Of a stretch of DNA of 64,000 nt, positions 26,753 through 35,751 are shown piece after piece. The position numbers were made by a program, and so were the translations under genes. The notes beneath the pieces are model-generated. The model ran no database searches. It was not told the DNA's origin and saw only the letters and a program-made list of their open reading frames with translations. Every line of letters starts with the position of its first letter. Position 1 is the first letter of the stretch. This DNA is from Pseudomonas farris (lineage in GTDB: Bacteria > Pseudomonadota > Gammaproteobacteria > Pseudomonadales > Pseudomonadaceae), in assembly GCF_019145235.1 (NCBI RefSeq), contig NZ_JAHSTV010000012.1, positions 62,001 to 126,000 on the forward strand, written 5' to 3'.

Positions 26753-28468
26753 ATGCGCCCACTTGCACTCCTTGCTCTGACCCTGTTGCTCACCGCTTGC
26801 GGCGATGGCGAATCGCTGTTGCCCCCCGACGCCCGCCTGCCGGACGGCGGACGCTATCGCGGTGATCTGGTCAATGGCTTGCTGCAAGGTGAAGGCCGCA
26901 TCGATTACCCGAACGGCAGCTGGTACGCCGGCCAGTTCGACAAAGGCCAATGGCATGGCCAGGGCGAATGGCATGGCAGCAACGGCGAGGTCTATCGCGG
27001 ACAATTCCAGCAAGGGCTATTCGACGGCCAAGGCACCCTGACCACCACTGGCAGCAGCTATACCGGCGGTTTCAAGGCGGGTAGACGCGATGGTGAAGGC
27101 ACCCTCAAAGAAAACGCCATGACCTACCGCGGCGAATTCAAGGCCGATCAATATTCAGGGCTCGGTCGTCTGGAGCTCGCAGACGGCAGTCAATACCAGG
27201 GTCAATTTGCCCACGGCAAACCCAACGGCGAAGGCCAGCGCAGCGATGCCAGCGGCAATCAGTTCACCGGGCATTTCGCCAATGGCCAGCTGGAAGGCAA
27301 TGGCACCTTCAACAGCGCCGATGGCGATATCTATGTCGGCGGTTTCAAGAACAATCAACTGCATGGCAAGGGCCGCTACGAAAACGCCGATGGCGATGTC
27401 TGGCTGGGTCACTTCAAGGAAGGCGTGCTCAGCGGCAAGGGCGAGTTGATCGGCGCCGACGGCAGTCACTATATCGGTCAGTTCAGCGACTGGCGTTTCA
27501 CCGGTCAGGGCCGCTTGAACCTGGCCGATGGCAGCTTCTATATCGGCCAGTTCGATGGCGACAACTATCAGGGCAAAGGTACTTTGGTGCTGACCGATGG
27601 CACGGTGCAGAGCGGCACCTGGGTCAATAGTCAGCGCGTGCGCGACGCCGACGGCAAGCTGCTGCCCGACCCTCTTGAACTCGGCTTGCTGGCCCAAGGG
27701 CGCTTGCTCGACGATGCACTGGCCAACGTGCCGGCCTCGACCCCGGCGGTCGAACTGTACACCTTGACCCTGGGCGGCGATGGCAAGCAGAGCGTGTTCC
27801 TGCGCGAGTCCGACTACGTCGCCAACATGCTCGCCAGCCGTTTCGGCGCCTTCGGCCAGATCCGCCTGGTCAACCATCGCGATCACCTCGGCGACCGGCC
27901 GATGGCCACCCGGGAAAACCTGCGCCGCGCCGCCCAGACCCTGGCCGAACGCAGCGGTCCGGAAGACTTGCTGTTCATTTACCTGACCAGCCATGGCTCC
28001 AGTGAACACGAACTGGTGCTCGACCAGCCGCGCATGGAACTGGCCGATTTGCCGGCCGACGAACTCGCCGCCGTCCTCGCGCCCCTGAAGAAGCGTGACA
28101 AAATCATCGTGATTTCGTCCTGCTATTCCGGCGGTTTCATCCCCGCCCTCAAGGATGAACGCACCCTGATCATGACCGCCTCGCGCGCCGATCGAGTGTC
28201 CTTTGGGTGTTCGGAAGAAGCCAACTTCACGTATTTCGGCGACGCGCTGTTCGCCCAGGCGCTGAACCAGACCGACGATCTGGAGCAAGCCTTCAAACTG
28301 GCCAGCGCCACCGTGGCCGAGCGTGAACTGGCCGACAGCTTCGAAGCTTCCGAGCCACAGATCTGGGCACCGAAAACCGTTCTCAGCCACTGGCAACTGT
28401 TGCGCAAACAACAGGCACGAAAGGCACTGCAAAGTGTCTCTATCAGCAAGGATGAAAAGAGCAACTAA
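26753..28468 (+). CDS. MORN-repeat lipoprotein with C13 (legumain-like) peptidase domain
   Basis: A 571-aa two-part protein. A lipobox LLTAC places lipidation at residue 16. Residues about 30-290 are a run of roughly eleven MORN repeats of the form G.Y.G.F..G...G.G. Residues about 330-540 form a caspase-like C13 peptidase with the catalytic histidine in YLTSHGSSEHEL and cysteine in VISSCYSGGFI. C13 enzymes cut after Asn or Asp. The combination in an outer-membrane lipoprotein is unusual; the target is unknown. The next gene follows 27 nt later. Confidence 0.9.
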   Translation: MRPLALLALTLLLTACGDGESLLPPDARLPDGGRYRGDLVNGLLQGEGRIDYPNGSWYAGQFDKGQWHGQGEWHGSNGEVYRGQFQQGLFDGQGTLTTTGSSYTGGFKAGRRDGEGTLKENAMTYRGEFKADQYSGLGRLELADGSQYQGQFAHGKPNGEGQRSDASGNQFTGHFANGQLEGNGTFNSADGDIYVGGFKNNQLHGKGRYENADGDVWLGHFKEGVLSGKGELIGADGSHYIGQFSDWRFTGQGRLNLADGSFYIGQFDGDNYQGKGTLVLTDGTVQSGTWVNSQRVRDADGKLLPDPLELGLLAQGRLLDDALANVPASTPAVELYTLTLGGDGKQSVFLRESDYVANMLASRFGAFGQIRLVNHRDHLGDRPMATRENLRRAAQTLAERSGPEDLLFIYLTSHGSSEHELVLDQPRMELADLPADELAAVLAPLKKRDKIIVISSCYSGGFIPALKDERTLIMTASRADRVSFGCSEEANFTYFGDALFAQALNQTDDLEQAFKLASATVAERELADSFEASEPQIWAPKTVLSHWQLLRKQQARKALQSVSISKDEKSN

Positions 28469-28495
28469 GCTGAATAGTATCAAGGGGGAATTACT

Positions 28496-29137
28496 ATGTA
28501 CTTGACGCCTCAGCATGTATTGCTTGCCGGAGCTACCGGGTTAACCGGTGAACATTTGCTTGACCGTCTACTCAACGAGCCAACGATTACACGAGTATTG
28601 GCCCCCTCACGCCGGCCACTGGCAGAGCATCCTCACTTGGAAAACCCGGTCGGCGACCCGGCGGTGTTTTTGCCGCAATTGAACGGTCGCGTCGACATTG
28701 CCTACTGCTGCCTCGGCACCACGATCAAACAGGCAGGCTCCGAGCAAGCGTTTCGCGCGGTAGACCTGGACATGGTGGTGGCCTTCGCCAAACGTGCGCG
28801 GGAAATGGGCGCACGGCACTTGATCGTGATCAGCGCTCTGGGTGCCGATCGGCGATCCTCGATTTTCTACAACCGGGTTAAAGGCGAGATGGAACACGCA
28901 TTGCGCGCGCAGAATTGGCCGCAGCTGACCATTTGCCGGCCTTCTCTGTTATTGGGCGATCGCGTCGAGCCGCGACTGGCCGAGAAAGTCGCCGGCCCGT
29001 TGTCGCGATTGATTCCGGGCAAGTACCACGGCATCGAAGCCTGCCAACTGGCCCGCGCCATGTGGCGCCTGGCGCTGGAAGAGCAGGATGGCGTGCGGAT
29101 TGTCGAGTCGGATGAGTTGCGCAAGTTGGGCAAATGA
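28496..29137 (+). CDS. NAD(P)H-binding short-chain protein
   Basis: A 213-aa Rossmann protein with the dinucleotide motif LLAGATGLTGEHLL at the N-terminus and a FYNRVKGEMEHALR segment carrying a Y..K-like pair typical of atypical SDR (HTATIP2/YwnB-like) proteins. An AAGGGGG ribosome-binding site precedes the ATG. The close spacing suggests co-transcription with the C13 peptidase gene. Substrate unknown. Confidence 0.85.
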   Translation: MYLTPQHVLLAGATGLTGEHLLDRLLNEPTITRVLAPSRRPLAEHPHLENPVGDPAVFLPQLNGRVDIAYCCLGTTIKQAGSEQAFRAVDLDMVVAFAKRAREMGARHLIVISALGADRRSSIFYNRVKGEMEHALRAQNWPQLTICRPSLLLGDRVEPRLAEKVAGPLSRLIPGKYHGIEACQLARAMWRLALEEQDGVRIVESDELRKLGK

Positions 29138-29159
29138 TTCTGCGGCGCCCAAACGGACG

Positions 29160-29239
29160 CCTTCGCGAGCAAGCCCGCTCCCACATTGGATTTGTGAACG
29201 ACACAGATCAAATGTGGGAGCGGGCTTGCTCGCGAAGGG
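29160..29239. repeat. REPIN
   Basis: An inverted pair of the CTTCGCGAGCAAGCCCGCTC arms with a 22-nt spacer containing TTTGTGAACGACACAGATC, between two convergent genes. The spacer closely resembles that of the copy at 31597 in reverse orientation, so the two copies are recently related. Confidence 0.9.
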
Positions 29240-29264
29240 CGCAACACCGATTCACAGCCGAACG

Positions 29265-29549
29265 CTACAACCCACCGGTCGCTTGAAAACTTACGCCAAT
29301 CACCGTCAACAACGACAGCGGCAACAGCAACGTGTCGAGCAACGCACTGGCCGGCAGGTCAACACCCGGATAGCTCGGCGCTTCTGCGCCGAATCGGTCC
29401 ATGGCGCAGCACCCGCCATTCATCGCATACAAATCCAGACGCGTCCCCGAATACACCACCGGCGCTCCAGGCTTGGCGGCATCGAGCGTGCGCGCCGTGG
29501 CGCAGCCCGCCAATTGCAAAGCCAGCAGGATAATCAGCAGCTTATTCAT
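29265..29549 (-). CDS. YceK/YidQ family lipoprotein (DUF1375)
   Basis: A 94-aa lipoprotein with lipobox LAGC (Cys16), the conserved YSGTRLDLYAMNGG segment and a hydrophobic end with the DUF1375 pattern DLPASALLDTLLLPLSL. Function unknown in the family. It overlaps the ubiX end by 8 nt. Confidence 0.85.
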   Translation of the reverse strand: MNKLLIILLALQLAGCATARTLDAAKPGAPVVYSGTRLDLYAMNGGCCAMDRFGAEAPSYPGVDLPASALLDTLLLPLSLLTVIGVSFQATGGL

Positions 29550-30174
29550 CGCTGCTCAAATGGTGTTCGCCCCAACGCGGCAGCATGTCTTGCGGGATGT
29601 TTAAACAGTTGAGAATTCGCGCCACGACGAAGTCGATCAAGTCATCGATGGTCTGCGGCTGGTGATAGAAGCCCGGTGACGCCGGCAGAATGGTCACGCC
29701 CATGTTCGACAGCTTGAGCATGTTCTCCAGATGAATGCTCGAATACGGCGCCTCGCGCGGCACCAGAATCAGCTGGCGGCGCTCCTTTAACGTCACATCG
29801 GCAGCCCGTTCGATCAAGTTGTTGCAGGCCCCGGTCGCGATAGCCGACAAGGTCCCGGTGGAACACGGCACCACCACCATCGCCGCTGGCGAGCCAGAGC
29901 CCGAAGCCACCGGCGACATCCAGTCTTCCTTGCCATACACCCGAATCTGCCCGGCGGCGGCGCCGGTGTATTCAGTGAGGAAGGCTTGCATCATCTGCGG
30001 TTTCGACGGCAGAGAGACATCAGTCTCGGTAGCCATCACCAGTTGCGCAGCCTTGGAAATCAGGAAGTGCACCTCGCGGTCTTCACGCACCAGGCAGTCG
30101 AGCAGGCGCAAGCCGTACTGGGCGCCCGAAGCGCCTGTCATCGCCAGCGTGATGCGTTCCGGGCCGTTGTTCAT
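29542..30174 (-). CDS. ubiX: Flavin prenyltransferase UbiX
   Basis: Makes the prenylated FMN cofactor used by UbiD decarboxylases in ubiquinone synthesis. The 210-aa protein has MTGASGAQYGLRLL, the VVPCSTGTLSAIATG flavin-binding motif, and the LVPREAPYSSIHLENMLKLS segment. It overlaps mpl by 4 nt. Confidence 0.97.
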   Translation of the reverse strand: MNNGPERITLAMTGASGAQYGLRLLDCLVREDREVHFLISKAAQLVMATETDVSLPSKPQMMQAFLTEYTGAAAGQIRVYGKEDWMSPVASGSGSPAAMVVVPCSTGTLSAIATGACNNLIERAADVTLKERRQLILVPREAPYSSIHLENMLKLSNMGVTILPASPGFYHQPQTIDDLIDFVVARILNCLNIPQDMLPRWGEHHLSSDE

Positions 30175-31520
30175 TGCAGCGCCTCAGCCAGTTTGCCATG
30201 CAGGCCGCCGAAGCCGCCGTTGCTCATGATCACCACGTGAGTGCCTGGCTGGGCCTGGCTCTTCACGCGCTCGATGATGCCTTCCAGCGAGTCGCTGACA
30301 ATCGACGGCACGGTGCACAACGCTGCTGTGGCACCCAGATCCCAACCGAGGTTGGCTGGCGAATACCAGATCACCTGATCGGCATCGACCACACTTTCCG
30401 GCAAGCCATCGCGGTGAGCGCCGAGCTTCATGGAGTTGGAGCGCGGCTCGATGATCGCGATCAACGGCGCGTCGCCAATGCGTTTGCGCAGACCGTCGAG
30501 GGTGGTGGCGATAGCGGTCGGATGGTGAGCGAAATCATCGTAAATGGTGATACCGCGCACTTCCGCGACTTTTTCCATCCGCCGCTTCACGCTTTTGAAC
30601 GCGCTCAGTGCCGCAATGCCCATCGACGGTACTACGCCGACGTGACGCGCAGCGGCCAAGGTGGCCAAGGCGTTGGCGACGTTGTGCTGACCGGTCATGT
30701 CCCACTCGACCACGCCTTGAACGGCGCCTTCGAACATCACTTCGAATTTCGAGCCGTCTTCACTGAGCAGTTTGACTTGCCACTGACCGCCGGCACCGGT
30801 GGTTTGCACCGGGGTCCAGCAGCCCATTTCGATGACGCGCAGCAATGCCGGCTCGGTGGTCGGATGGATCACCAGGCCTTCGCTCGGGATGGTCCGCACC
30901 AAATGGTGGAATTGACGCTCGATCGCCGGCAAATCGGGGAAGATGTCGGCGTGATCGAACTCAAGATTGTTCAGGATCGCCGTGCGTGGACGGTAGTGAA
31001 CGAACTTGGAGCGCTTGTCGAAGAACGCGCTGTCGTATTCGTCGGCTTCGATCACGAAGAACGGCGTGCCGCCCAACCGCGCCGACACCGAGAAATTCTG
31101 CGGCACGCCGCCGATCAGGAAACCCGGGCTCATGCCGGCGTGCTCCAGGACCCAGGCGAGCATGCTGCTGGTGGTGGTTTTGCCGTGAGTCCCGGCAACC
31201 GCCAGCACCCAGCGGCCTTGCAACACGTGATCCGCCAGCCATTGCGGGCCGGAGACGTACGGCAGGCCTTTGTTCAGCACATATTCGACGGCCGGGTTGC
31301 CGCGCGACATCGCATTGCCGATCACCACCAGGTCCGGGGCCGGATCGAGCTGCGCCGGGTCGTAACCTTGGGTCAACTCAATGCCCTGGGCTTGCAGCTG
31401 AGTGCTCATTGGCGGATAGACGTTGGCATCGGAGCCCGTCACGTGATGGCCCAGCTCTTTGGCCAAAACCGCCATCGAACCCATGAAAGTGCCGCAAATA
31501 CCAAGAATATGAATGTGCAT
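30171..31520 (-). CDS. mpl: Murein tripeptide ligase Mpl
   Basis: A recycling enzyme that joins the tripeptide L-Ala-gamma-D-Glu-meso-DAP to UDP-MurNAc. The 449-aa protein starts MHIHILGICGTFMG and contains the Mur-ligase P-loop GTHGKTTTSSML and the central EADEYDSAFFDKRSKF motif distinctive of Mpl over MurC. The start at 31520 matches the family; an upstream extension is unsupported. The mpl-ubiX overlap implies one transcript. Confidence 0.97.
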   Translation of the reverse strand: MHIHILGICGTFMGSMAVLAKELGHHVTGSDANVYPPMSTQLQAQGIELTQGYDPAQLDPAPDLVVIGNAMSRGNPAVEYVLNKGLPYVSGPQWLADHVLQGRWVLAVAGTHGKTTTSSMLAWVLEHAGMSPGFLIGGVPQNFSVSARLGGTPFFVIEADEYDSAFFDKRSKFVHYRPRTAILNNLEFDHADIFPDLPAIERQFHHLVRTIPSEGLVIHPTTEPALLRVIEMGCWTPVQTTGAGGQWQVKLLSEDGSKFEVMFEGAVQGVVEWDMTGQHNVANALATLAAARHVGVVPSMGIAALSAFKSVKRRMEKVAEVRGITIYDDFAHHPTAIATTLDGLRKRIGDAPLIAIIEPRSNSMKLGAHRDGLPESVVDADQVIWYSPANLGWDLGATAALCTVPSIVSDSLEGIIERVKSQAQPGTHVVIMSNGGFGGLHGKLAEALQ

Positions 31521-31596
31521 AGTCGACCTCGTAAAACATGGCCGCAGGTTAGCGTAGGGAGGGGAAAATCGCACCTTTGTTTCTGACTTGAGGACG

Positions 31597-31673
31597 CCTT
31601 CGCGAGCAAGCCCGCTCCCACATTAGATCTGTGTCGTTCACAAATCCAATGTGGGAGCGGGCTTGCCCGCGAA
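31597..31673. repeat. REPIN
   Basis: Inverted REP arms with a 20-nt spacer between mpl and eatR. The right arm carries one change (CCCGCGAA instead of CTCGCGAA). Confidence 0.88.
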
Positions 31674-31688
31674 TGGCCGCGACTCGGT

Positions 31689-33602
31689 TTACCGGGCGAT
31701 ACCGTGTTTGCGCAGCTTTCTGTAGAGGGTATTGCGGCTGACGCCCAGCTGTTCGGCCGTGTGCGTCATGTGCCAGCGCTGCTGCTCCAGCACCGTCAGC
31801 AACGCCAGCCGCTCGGCATCGTCCAGCGGATACTCGGACGGCTCTTCAACCGCCGACGCCGGCACCGGCCGGGCCTGGCGAATCATCGCCGGCAAATCCT
31901 CCAGCCCGATCCGGCCCTCGTCACATAGCGCCGCCAGGGTTCGCAGCACATTGCGCAACTGCCGCACATTCCCCGGCCAGGCAAAATCCAGCAAGGCCTG
32001 CCGCGCCGGCCCGTCGATCAATACCGTCTCTGCGCCCGCCTCTTCGGCCAGCAAAAAGTCGAGCAACTGTGATTTGTCAGCGCGCTCGCGCAGCGCCGGC
32101 AATGCGACCTCCAGCCCATTGAGCCGGTAATACAAATCCTCGCGGAAACTGCCGTCCTGCACCCGTTCAAGCAGATTGCGGTGAGTGGCGCTGATGATCC
32201 GCACATTGACCGATTCCGGCTCACCGCCAATCGGCACCACCTGACGGTCTTCCAGCACCCTTAATAGACGGGTCTGCATGCTCAGCGGCATGTCACCGAT
32301 TTCATCAAGGAACAACGTCCCGCCATCCGCCTGCTGTAACTTGCCACGCATGCCTTCCTTGCGGGCACCGGTGAAGCTACCGCCGCGATAGCCGAACAGC
32401 TCGCTTTCGATCAGGCTTTCGGGAATCGCCGCGCAATTGAGTGCAACGAAAGATTTTGCTGCCCGTTGACTGGCCTGATGCACAGCTTTGGCGAAGGCCT
32501 CCTTACCTGAGCCGGTTTCGCCGTTGATCAGCAACGGCACGTCCCGTTCAAACACGCGCAAGGCCTTGCGGAAATCCTCCTGCAACGCAGCATCGCCCAG
32601 GCAAATGCCTGACAAGCGCGGACGCTCGGCAACCATCGGGCTTTGCACCACCGGCACCGGAATACTGCGCGGCTGCCCGCGCAACACGGCAAACAGCCGC
32701 CGCCCGTCACGGGTGCGCAATGGCCAACTGGCGCTGGCACTAGGGCTCGCGCGGCCGAGCAATTCATCCAGCGAGCAGTCGAAAAACGCCTCCACCGGTT
32801 TACCCAACAGCCCGCCACGAATATGCCCCAGCAAATTCAGCGCACTCTGGTTCACCGCACTGATCCGCCCTTCCCCGTCGAACGCCAGCAACCCTTCACT
32901 GAACAGCCCGACGGATTCGGCCTGCAAGTGAAAACGCAGCAACCATTGATTGTCGAAGTAACGCAGGAAATAGCAGCTCTCGATCATCTTCGCCGACAGA
33001 TTGACCAGGGCCATGGTGTGGAACTGGCTCTGACGCGAAACCTCATGACGCGCCGAAGACACGTCGAGCACCGCCAGCAGCTCGCCGTGAGGATCAAACA
33101 CCGGGCTCGCCGAGCAAGTCAGGCCGGTGTGACGGCCACGAAAATGTTCGTCTTGATGGATGGTCAGGGACTGGCGCTCCACCAGGCAGGTGCCGATGCC
33201 ATTGGTGCCTTCGCAGGCTTCGCTCCAGTCGGCGCCCAGCCAAAGGCCGGCGCGCTCGAAAATCTTCCGTTCGGCGGGCGCGGTGACGCAGTTGAGGATC
33301 ACCCCGCGGGCGTCGGTCAGCAGCACCGCGTGGCCGGCGCCGGAAAGTTGCTGGTGAAGGCTGGTCATTTCGTTGCCGGCGATCTGCAGCACTTGCTGCA
33401 AGCGTTCGCGGCTTTCCAGCACGCGGCCATGTTCCAGCACCGTCGGCGCCACGGTCAGGGCCGGGTCGAGGTGATAGTCCTCAAGACAACGCAGCCAGGA
33501 ACGGGCAATGGACGGATCGCTGCCGGGACCGTGAAGGTGGGATTTACCCTGGGTCACGGTCAACACTTGCTGGGCATGGCGACTCAAATGGTTGTCGTGC
33601 AT
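31689..33602 (-). CDS. eatR: Sigma-54-dependent activator of ethanolamine catabolism
   Basis: A 637-aa AcoR-type regulator. It has an N-terminal GAF-like sensor (about 60-200), a PAS-like segment (about 230-330), and an AAA+ domain with Walker A GETGSGKE near residue 360. The sigma-54 contact loop is GSFTGA (canonical GAFTGA with Ala to Ser) and the Walker B is TLFLDEIGDMP. A C-terminal Fis-type helix-turn-helix (QLGVSRNTLYRKLRKHG) completes it. Divergent from the ethanolamine genes and in the position of P. aeruginosa EatR (PA4021). It should sense ethanolamine or its product and activate the promoter at 34015. Confidence 0.88.
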   Translation of the reverse strand: MHDNHLSRHAQQVLTVTQGKSHLHGPGSDPSIARSWLRCLEDYHLDPALTVAPTVLEHGRVLESRERLQQVLQIAGNEMTSLHQQLSGAGHAVLLTDARGVILNCVTAPAERKIFERAGLWLGADWSEACEGTNGIGTCLVERQSLTIHQDEHFRGRHTGLTCSASPVFDPHGELLAVLDVSSARHEVSRQSQFHTMALVNLSAKMIESCYFLRYFDNQWLLRFHLQAESVGLFSEGLLAFDGEGRISAVNQSALNLLGHIRGGLLGKPVEAFFDCSLDELLGRASPSASASWPLRTRDGRRLFAVLRGQPRSIPVPVVQSPMVAERPRLSGICLGDAALQEDFRKALRVFERDVPLLINGETGSGKEAFAKAVHQASQRAAKSFVALNCAAIPESLIESELFGYRGGSFTGARKEGMRGKLQQADGGTLFLDEIGDMPLSMQTRLLRVLEDRQVVPIGGEPESVNVRIISATHRNLLERVQDGSFREDLYYRLNGLEVALPALRERADKSQLLDFLLAEEAGAETVLIDGPARQALLDFAWPGNVRQLRNVLRTLAALCDEGRIGLEDLPAMIRQARPVPASAVEEPSEYPLDDAERLALLTVLEQQRWHMTHTAEQLGVSRNTLYRKLRKHGIAR

Positions 33603-33648
33603 TTCTTATTATTCTCCCCGATAGGTGAGTGCTTACCTATAGCCACTT

Positions 33649-33783
33649 CCTGTGGCGAGGGGGCTTGCCCCCGTTCGGCTGCGCAGCAGTCGTAAATCCT
33701 GTGTATGCGGTGTATCCAGGTAATCGAGGTGAATGGTTTAGGGTGCATCGCTGCCCAACGGGGGCAAGCCCCCTCGTCACACA
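33649..33783. repeat. Split palindromic repeat (TGTGGCGAGGGGG family)
   Basis: Outer arms TGTGGCGAGGGGGCTTGCCC and CCCCCTCGTCACA enclose about 95 nt that contains GTTCGGCTGCGCAGCAGTCG, itself a small hairpin. The same composite unit occurs at 40078 and, degraded, at 43540. It lies in the 494-nt gap between eatR and the aldehyde dehydrogenase gene. Confidence 0.75.
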
Positions 33784-34014
33784 AGCCCCGCACCACACAT
33801 CGCCCCTCGCCACAGAGGATTACCTGTGTGGCAATTTGAGGCCCAGCATCCTCCAGCCATCGACGCATTGCAATGCTGGCAAGACCCGCCAGTCACAGCC
33901 TGCGCCATAAACGGTACAAAGTGTCACAGGGGCTGTACCGCAAGCGTCACAAACGCTGCCCATCCGTCCGACAAAAAACACGCAAGGCCTTGATTTACCT
34001 GACCTGCAAGGCGC

Positions 34015-34030
34015 TGGCCCGACCTTTGCT
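34015..34030 (+). promoter_or_regulatory. Sigma-54 (-24/-12) promoter
   Basis: TGGCCCGACCTTTGCT matches the consensus TGGCACGN4TTGCW with one mismatch and exact GG-to-GC spacing. It lies 67 nt upstream of the aldehyde dehydrogenase start and downstream of the sigma-54 activator gene, which fits EatR-driven transcription. Upstream direct repeats around GTGTCACA and GCGTCACA (about 33919-33954) are candidate activator sites. Confidence 0.8.
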
Positions 34031-34096
34031 CTACGCTTAATGCAGCGCTTTAGCGCGTCCTCCCTTATAAGCACAAAAGCCAAGGAGAAACCCATC

Positions 34097-35617
34097 ATGC
34101 GTTACGCTCACCCCGGTACTGAAGGCGCTATCGTTTCGTTCAAGAGCAAATACGGTAACTACATCGGCGGCGAGTTCGTCGCGCCTGTCAAAGGTCAGTA
34201 CTTCACCAATACATCGCCGGTCAACGGCCAACCTATTGCCGAATTCCCGCGTTCCACAGCCGAAGACATCGAAAAGGCCCTGGACGCTGCCCATGCCGCC
34301 GCCGATGCCTGGGGCGCCACGTCCGCCCAGGCACGCTCGCTGGTCCTGCTGAAAATCGCCGATCGCATCGAACAGAACCTGGAAGTGCTGGCGATCACCG
34401 AATCCTGGGACAACGGCAAGGCCGTTCGCGAAACCCTCAACGCCGACATCCCGCTGGCCGCCGACCATTTCCGCTACTTCGCCGGTTGCATCCGCGCCCA
34501 GGAAGGCAGCGCCGCTGAGATCGACGGCAACACCGTGGCCTATCACATCCATGAACCGCTGGGCGTGGTCGGGCAGATCATTCCGTGGAACTTCCCGATT
34601 CTGATGGCCGCCTGGAAACTTGCCCCGGCCCTGGCCGCCGGTAACTGCGTGGTCCTCAAACCTGCCGAGCAAACCCCGCTGGGCATCACCGTGCTGATGG
34701 AACTGATTGGCGACCTGCTGCCACCCGGCGTGCTCAACGTGGTGCAAGGCTTCGGCAAAGAAGCCGGGGAAGCCCTGGCCACCAGCAAGCGCATCGCCAA
34801 GATCGCCTTCACCGGCTCGACCCCGGTCGGCTCGCACATCATGAAATGCGCCGCTGAAAACATCATTCCGTCCACCGTGGAGCTGGGTGGCAAGTCGCCG
34901 AACATCTTCTTCGAAGACATCATGCAAGCCGAACCGACCTTCATCGAGAAAGCCGCCGAAGGCCTGGTGCTGGCGTTCTTCAACCAGGGCGAAGTCTGCA
35001 CCTGCCCGTCCCGCGCCTTGGTGCAAGAGTCGATCTACGACGAGTTCATGAAAGTGGTCATGAACAAAGTCCTGCAAATCAAGCGTGGCGACCCGCTGGA
35101 CACCGACACCATGGTCGGCGCCCAGGCGTCCGAGCAGCAATTCGACAAAATCCTTTCGTACCTGGAAATCGCCAAGGGCGAAGGCGCCGAGCTGTTGACC
35201 GGCGGCAAGGTAGAGAAACTCGAGGGCAGCCTGGCGACCGGGTATTACATCCAGCCGACCCTGCTCAAGGGCACCAACAAAATGCGCGTGTTCCAGGAAG
35301 AAATCTTTGGCCCGGTGGTGAGCATTACCACCTTCAAGGACGAAGCCGAAGCCCTGGCCATCGCCAACGACACCGAGTTCGGCCTGGGCGCCGGCCTCTG
35401 GACCCGCGACATCAACCGCGCCTATCGCATGGGCCGCGCCATCAAGGCCGGTCGCGTATGGACCAACTGCTACCACCTGTACCCGGCGCACGCCGCGTTC
35501 GGTGGTTACAAAAAGTCCGGCGTCGGCCGTGAAACCCACAAAATGATGCTCGACCACTATCAGCAGACCAAAAACCTGCTGGTGAGCTACGACATCAATC
35601 CGTTGGGCTTCTTCTAA
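34097..35617 (+). CDS. exaC: NAD-dependent acetaldehyde dehydrogenase (ExaC/AcoD type)
   Basis: Oxidises the acetaldehyde released by ethanolamine ammonia-lyase to acetate. The 506-aa protein has the aldehyde-dehydrogenase motifs PWNFPILMAAWKLAPALAAG, GSTPVG, catalytic glutamate in ELGGKSPN and catalytic cysteine in NQGEVCTCPSR. The second cysteine right after the nucleophile is typical of ExaC. The ATG at 34097 has an AAGGAGA ribosome-binding site. First gene of the sigma-54 controlled ethanolamine cluster. Confidence 0.93.
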   Translation: MRYAHPGTEGAIVSFKSKYGNYIGGEFVAPVKGQYFTNTSPVNGQPIAEFPRSTAEDIEKALDAAHAAADAWGATSAQARSLVLLKIADRIEQNLEVLAITESWDNGKAVRETLNADIPLAADHFRYFAGCIRAQEGSAAEIDGNTVAYHIHEPLGVVGQIIPWNFPILMAAWKLAPALAAGNCVVLKPAEQTPLGITVLMELIGDLLPPGVLNVVQGFGKEAGEALATSKRIAKIAFTGSTPVGSHIMKCAAENIIPSTVELGGKSPNIFFEDIMQAEPTFIEKAAEGLVLAFFNQGEVCTCPSRALVQESIYDEFMKVVMNKVLQIKRGDPLDTDTMVGAQASEQQFDKILSYLEIAKGEGAELLTGGKVEKLEGSLATGYYIQPTLLKGTNKMRVFQEEIFGPVVSITTFKDEAEALAIANDTEFGLGAGLWTRDINRAYRMGRAIKAGRVWTNCYHLYPAHAAFGGYKKSGVGRETHKMMLDHYQQTKNLLVSYDINPLGFF

Positions 35618-35623
35618 ACGCCT

Positions 35624-35672
35624 GTCGCGAGCAAGCCACTTCCCCTGAGGGAACGGGCTTGCTCGCGAAGCG
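35624..35672. repeat. Degenerate short REPIN
   Basis: Arms TCGCGAGCAAGCC and GGGCTTGCTCGCGA with a 20-nt centre, between the aldehyde dehydrogenase and permease genes. The inner part of the arms is lost compared with other copies. It could act as an intra-operon attenuating hairpin. Confidence 0.7.
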
Positions 35673-35751
35673 GTTGAACATTCAGCAAAAATGTCTAGCG
35701 CCACCCCGGCAAAAACGCCGACTAAAAAACAATAAGAACAGGTGAACCCCT

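Noticed and set aside
34037..35704. A 555-codon minus-strand frame opposite the aldehyde dehydrogenase
   Set aside because: Antisense frame of a highly conserved gene; composition rich in Gly, Asp, His and Val without motifs. The same applies to long antisense frames over eutB (37477-38817), the MORN gene (27155-28516) and mpl (30174-31586).
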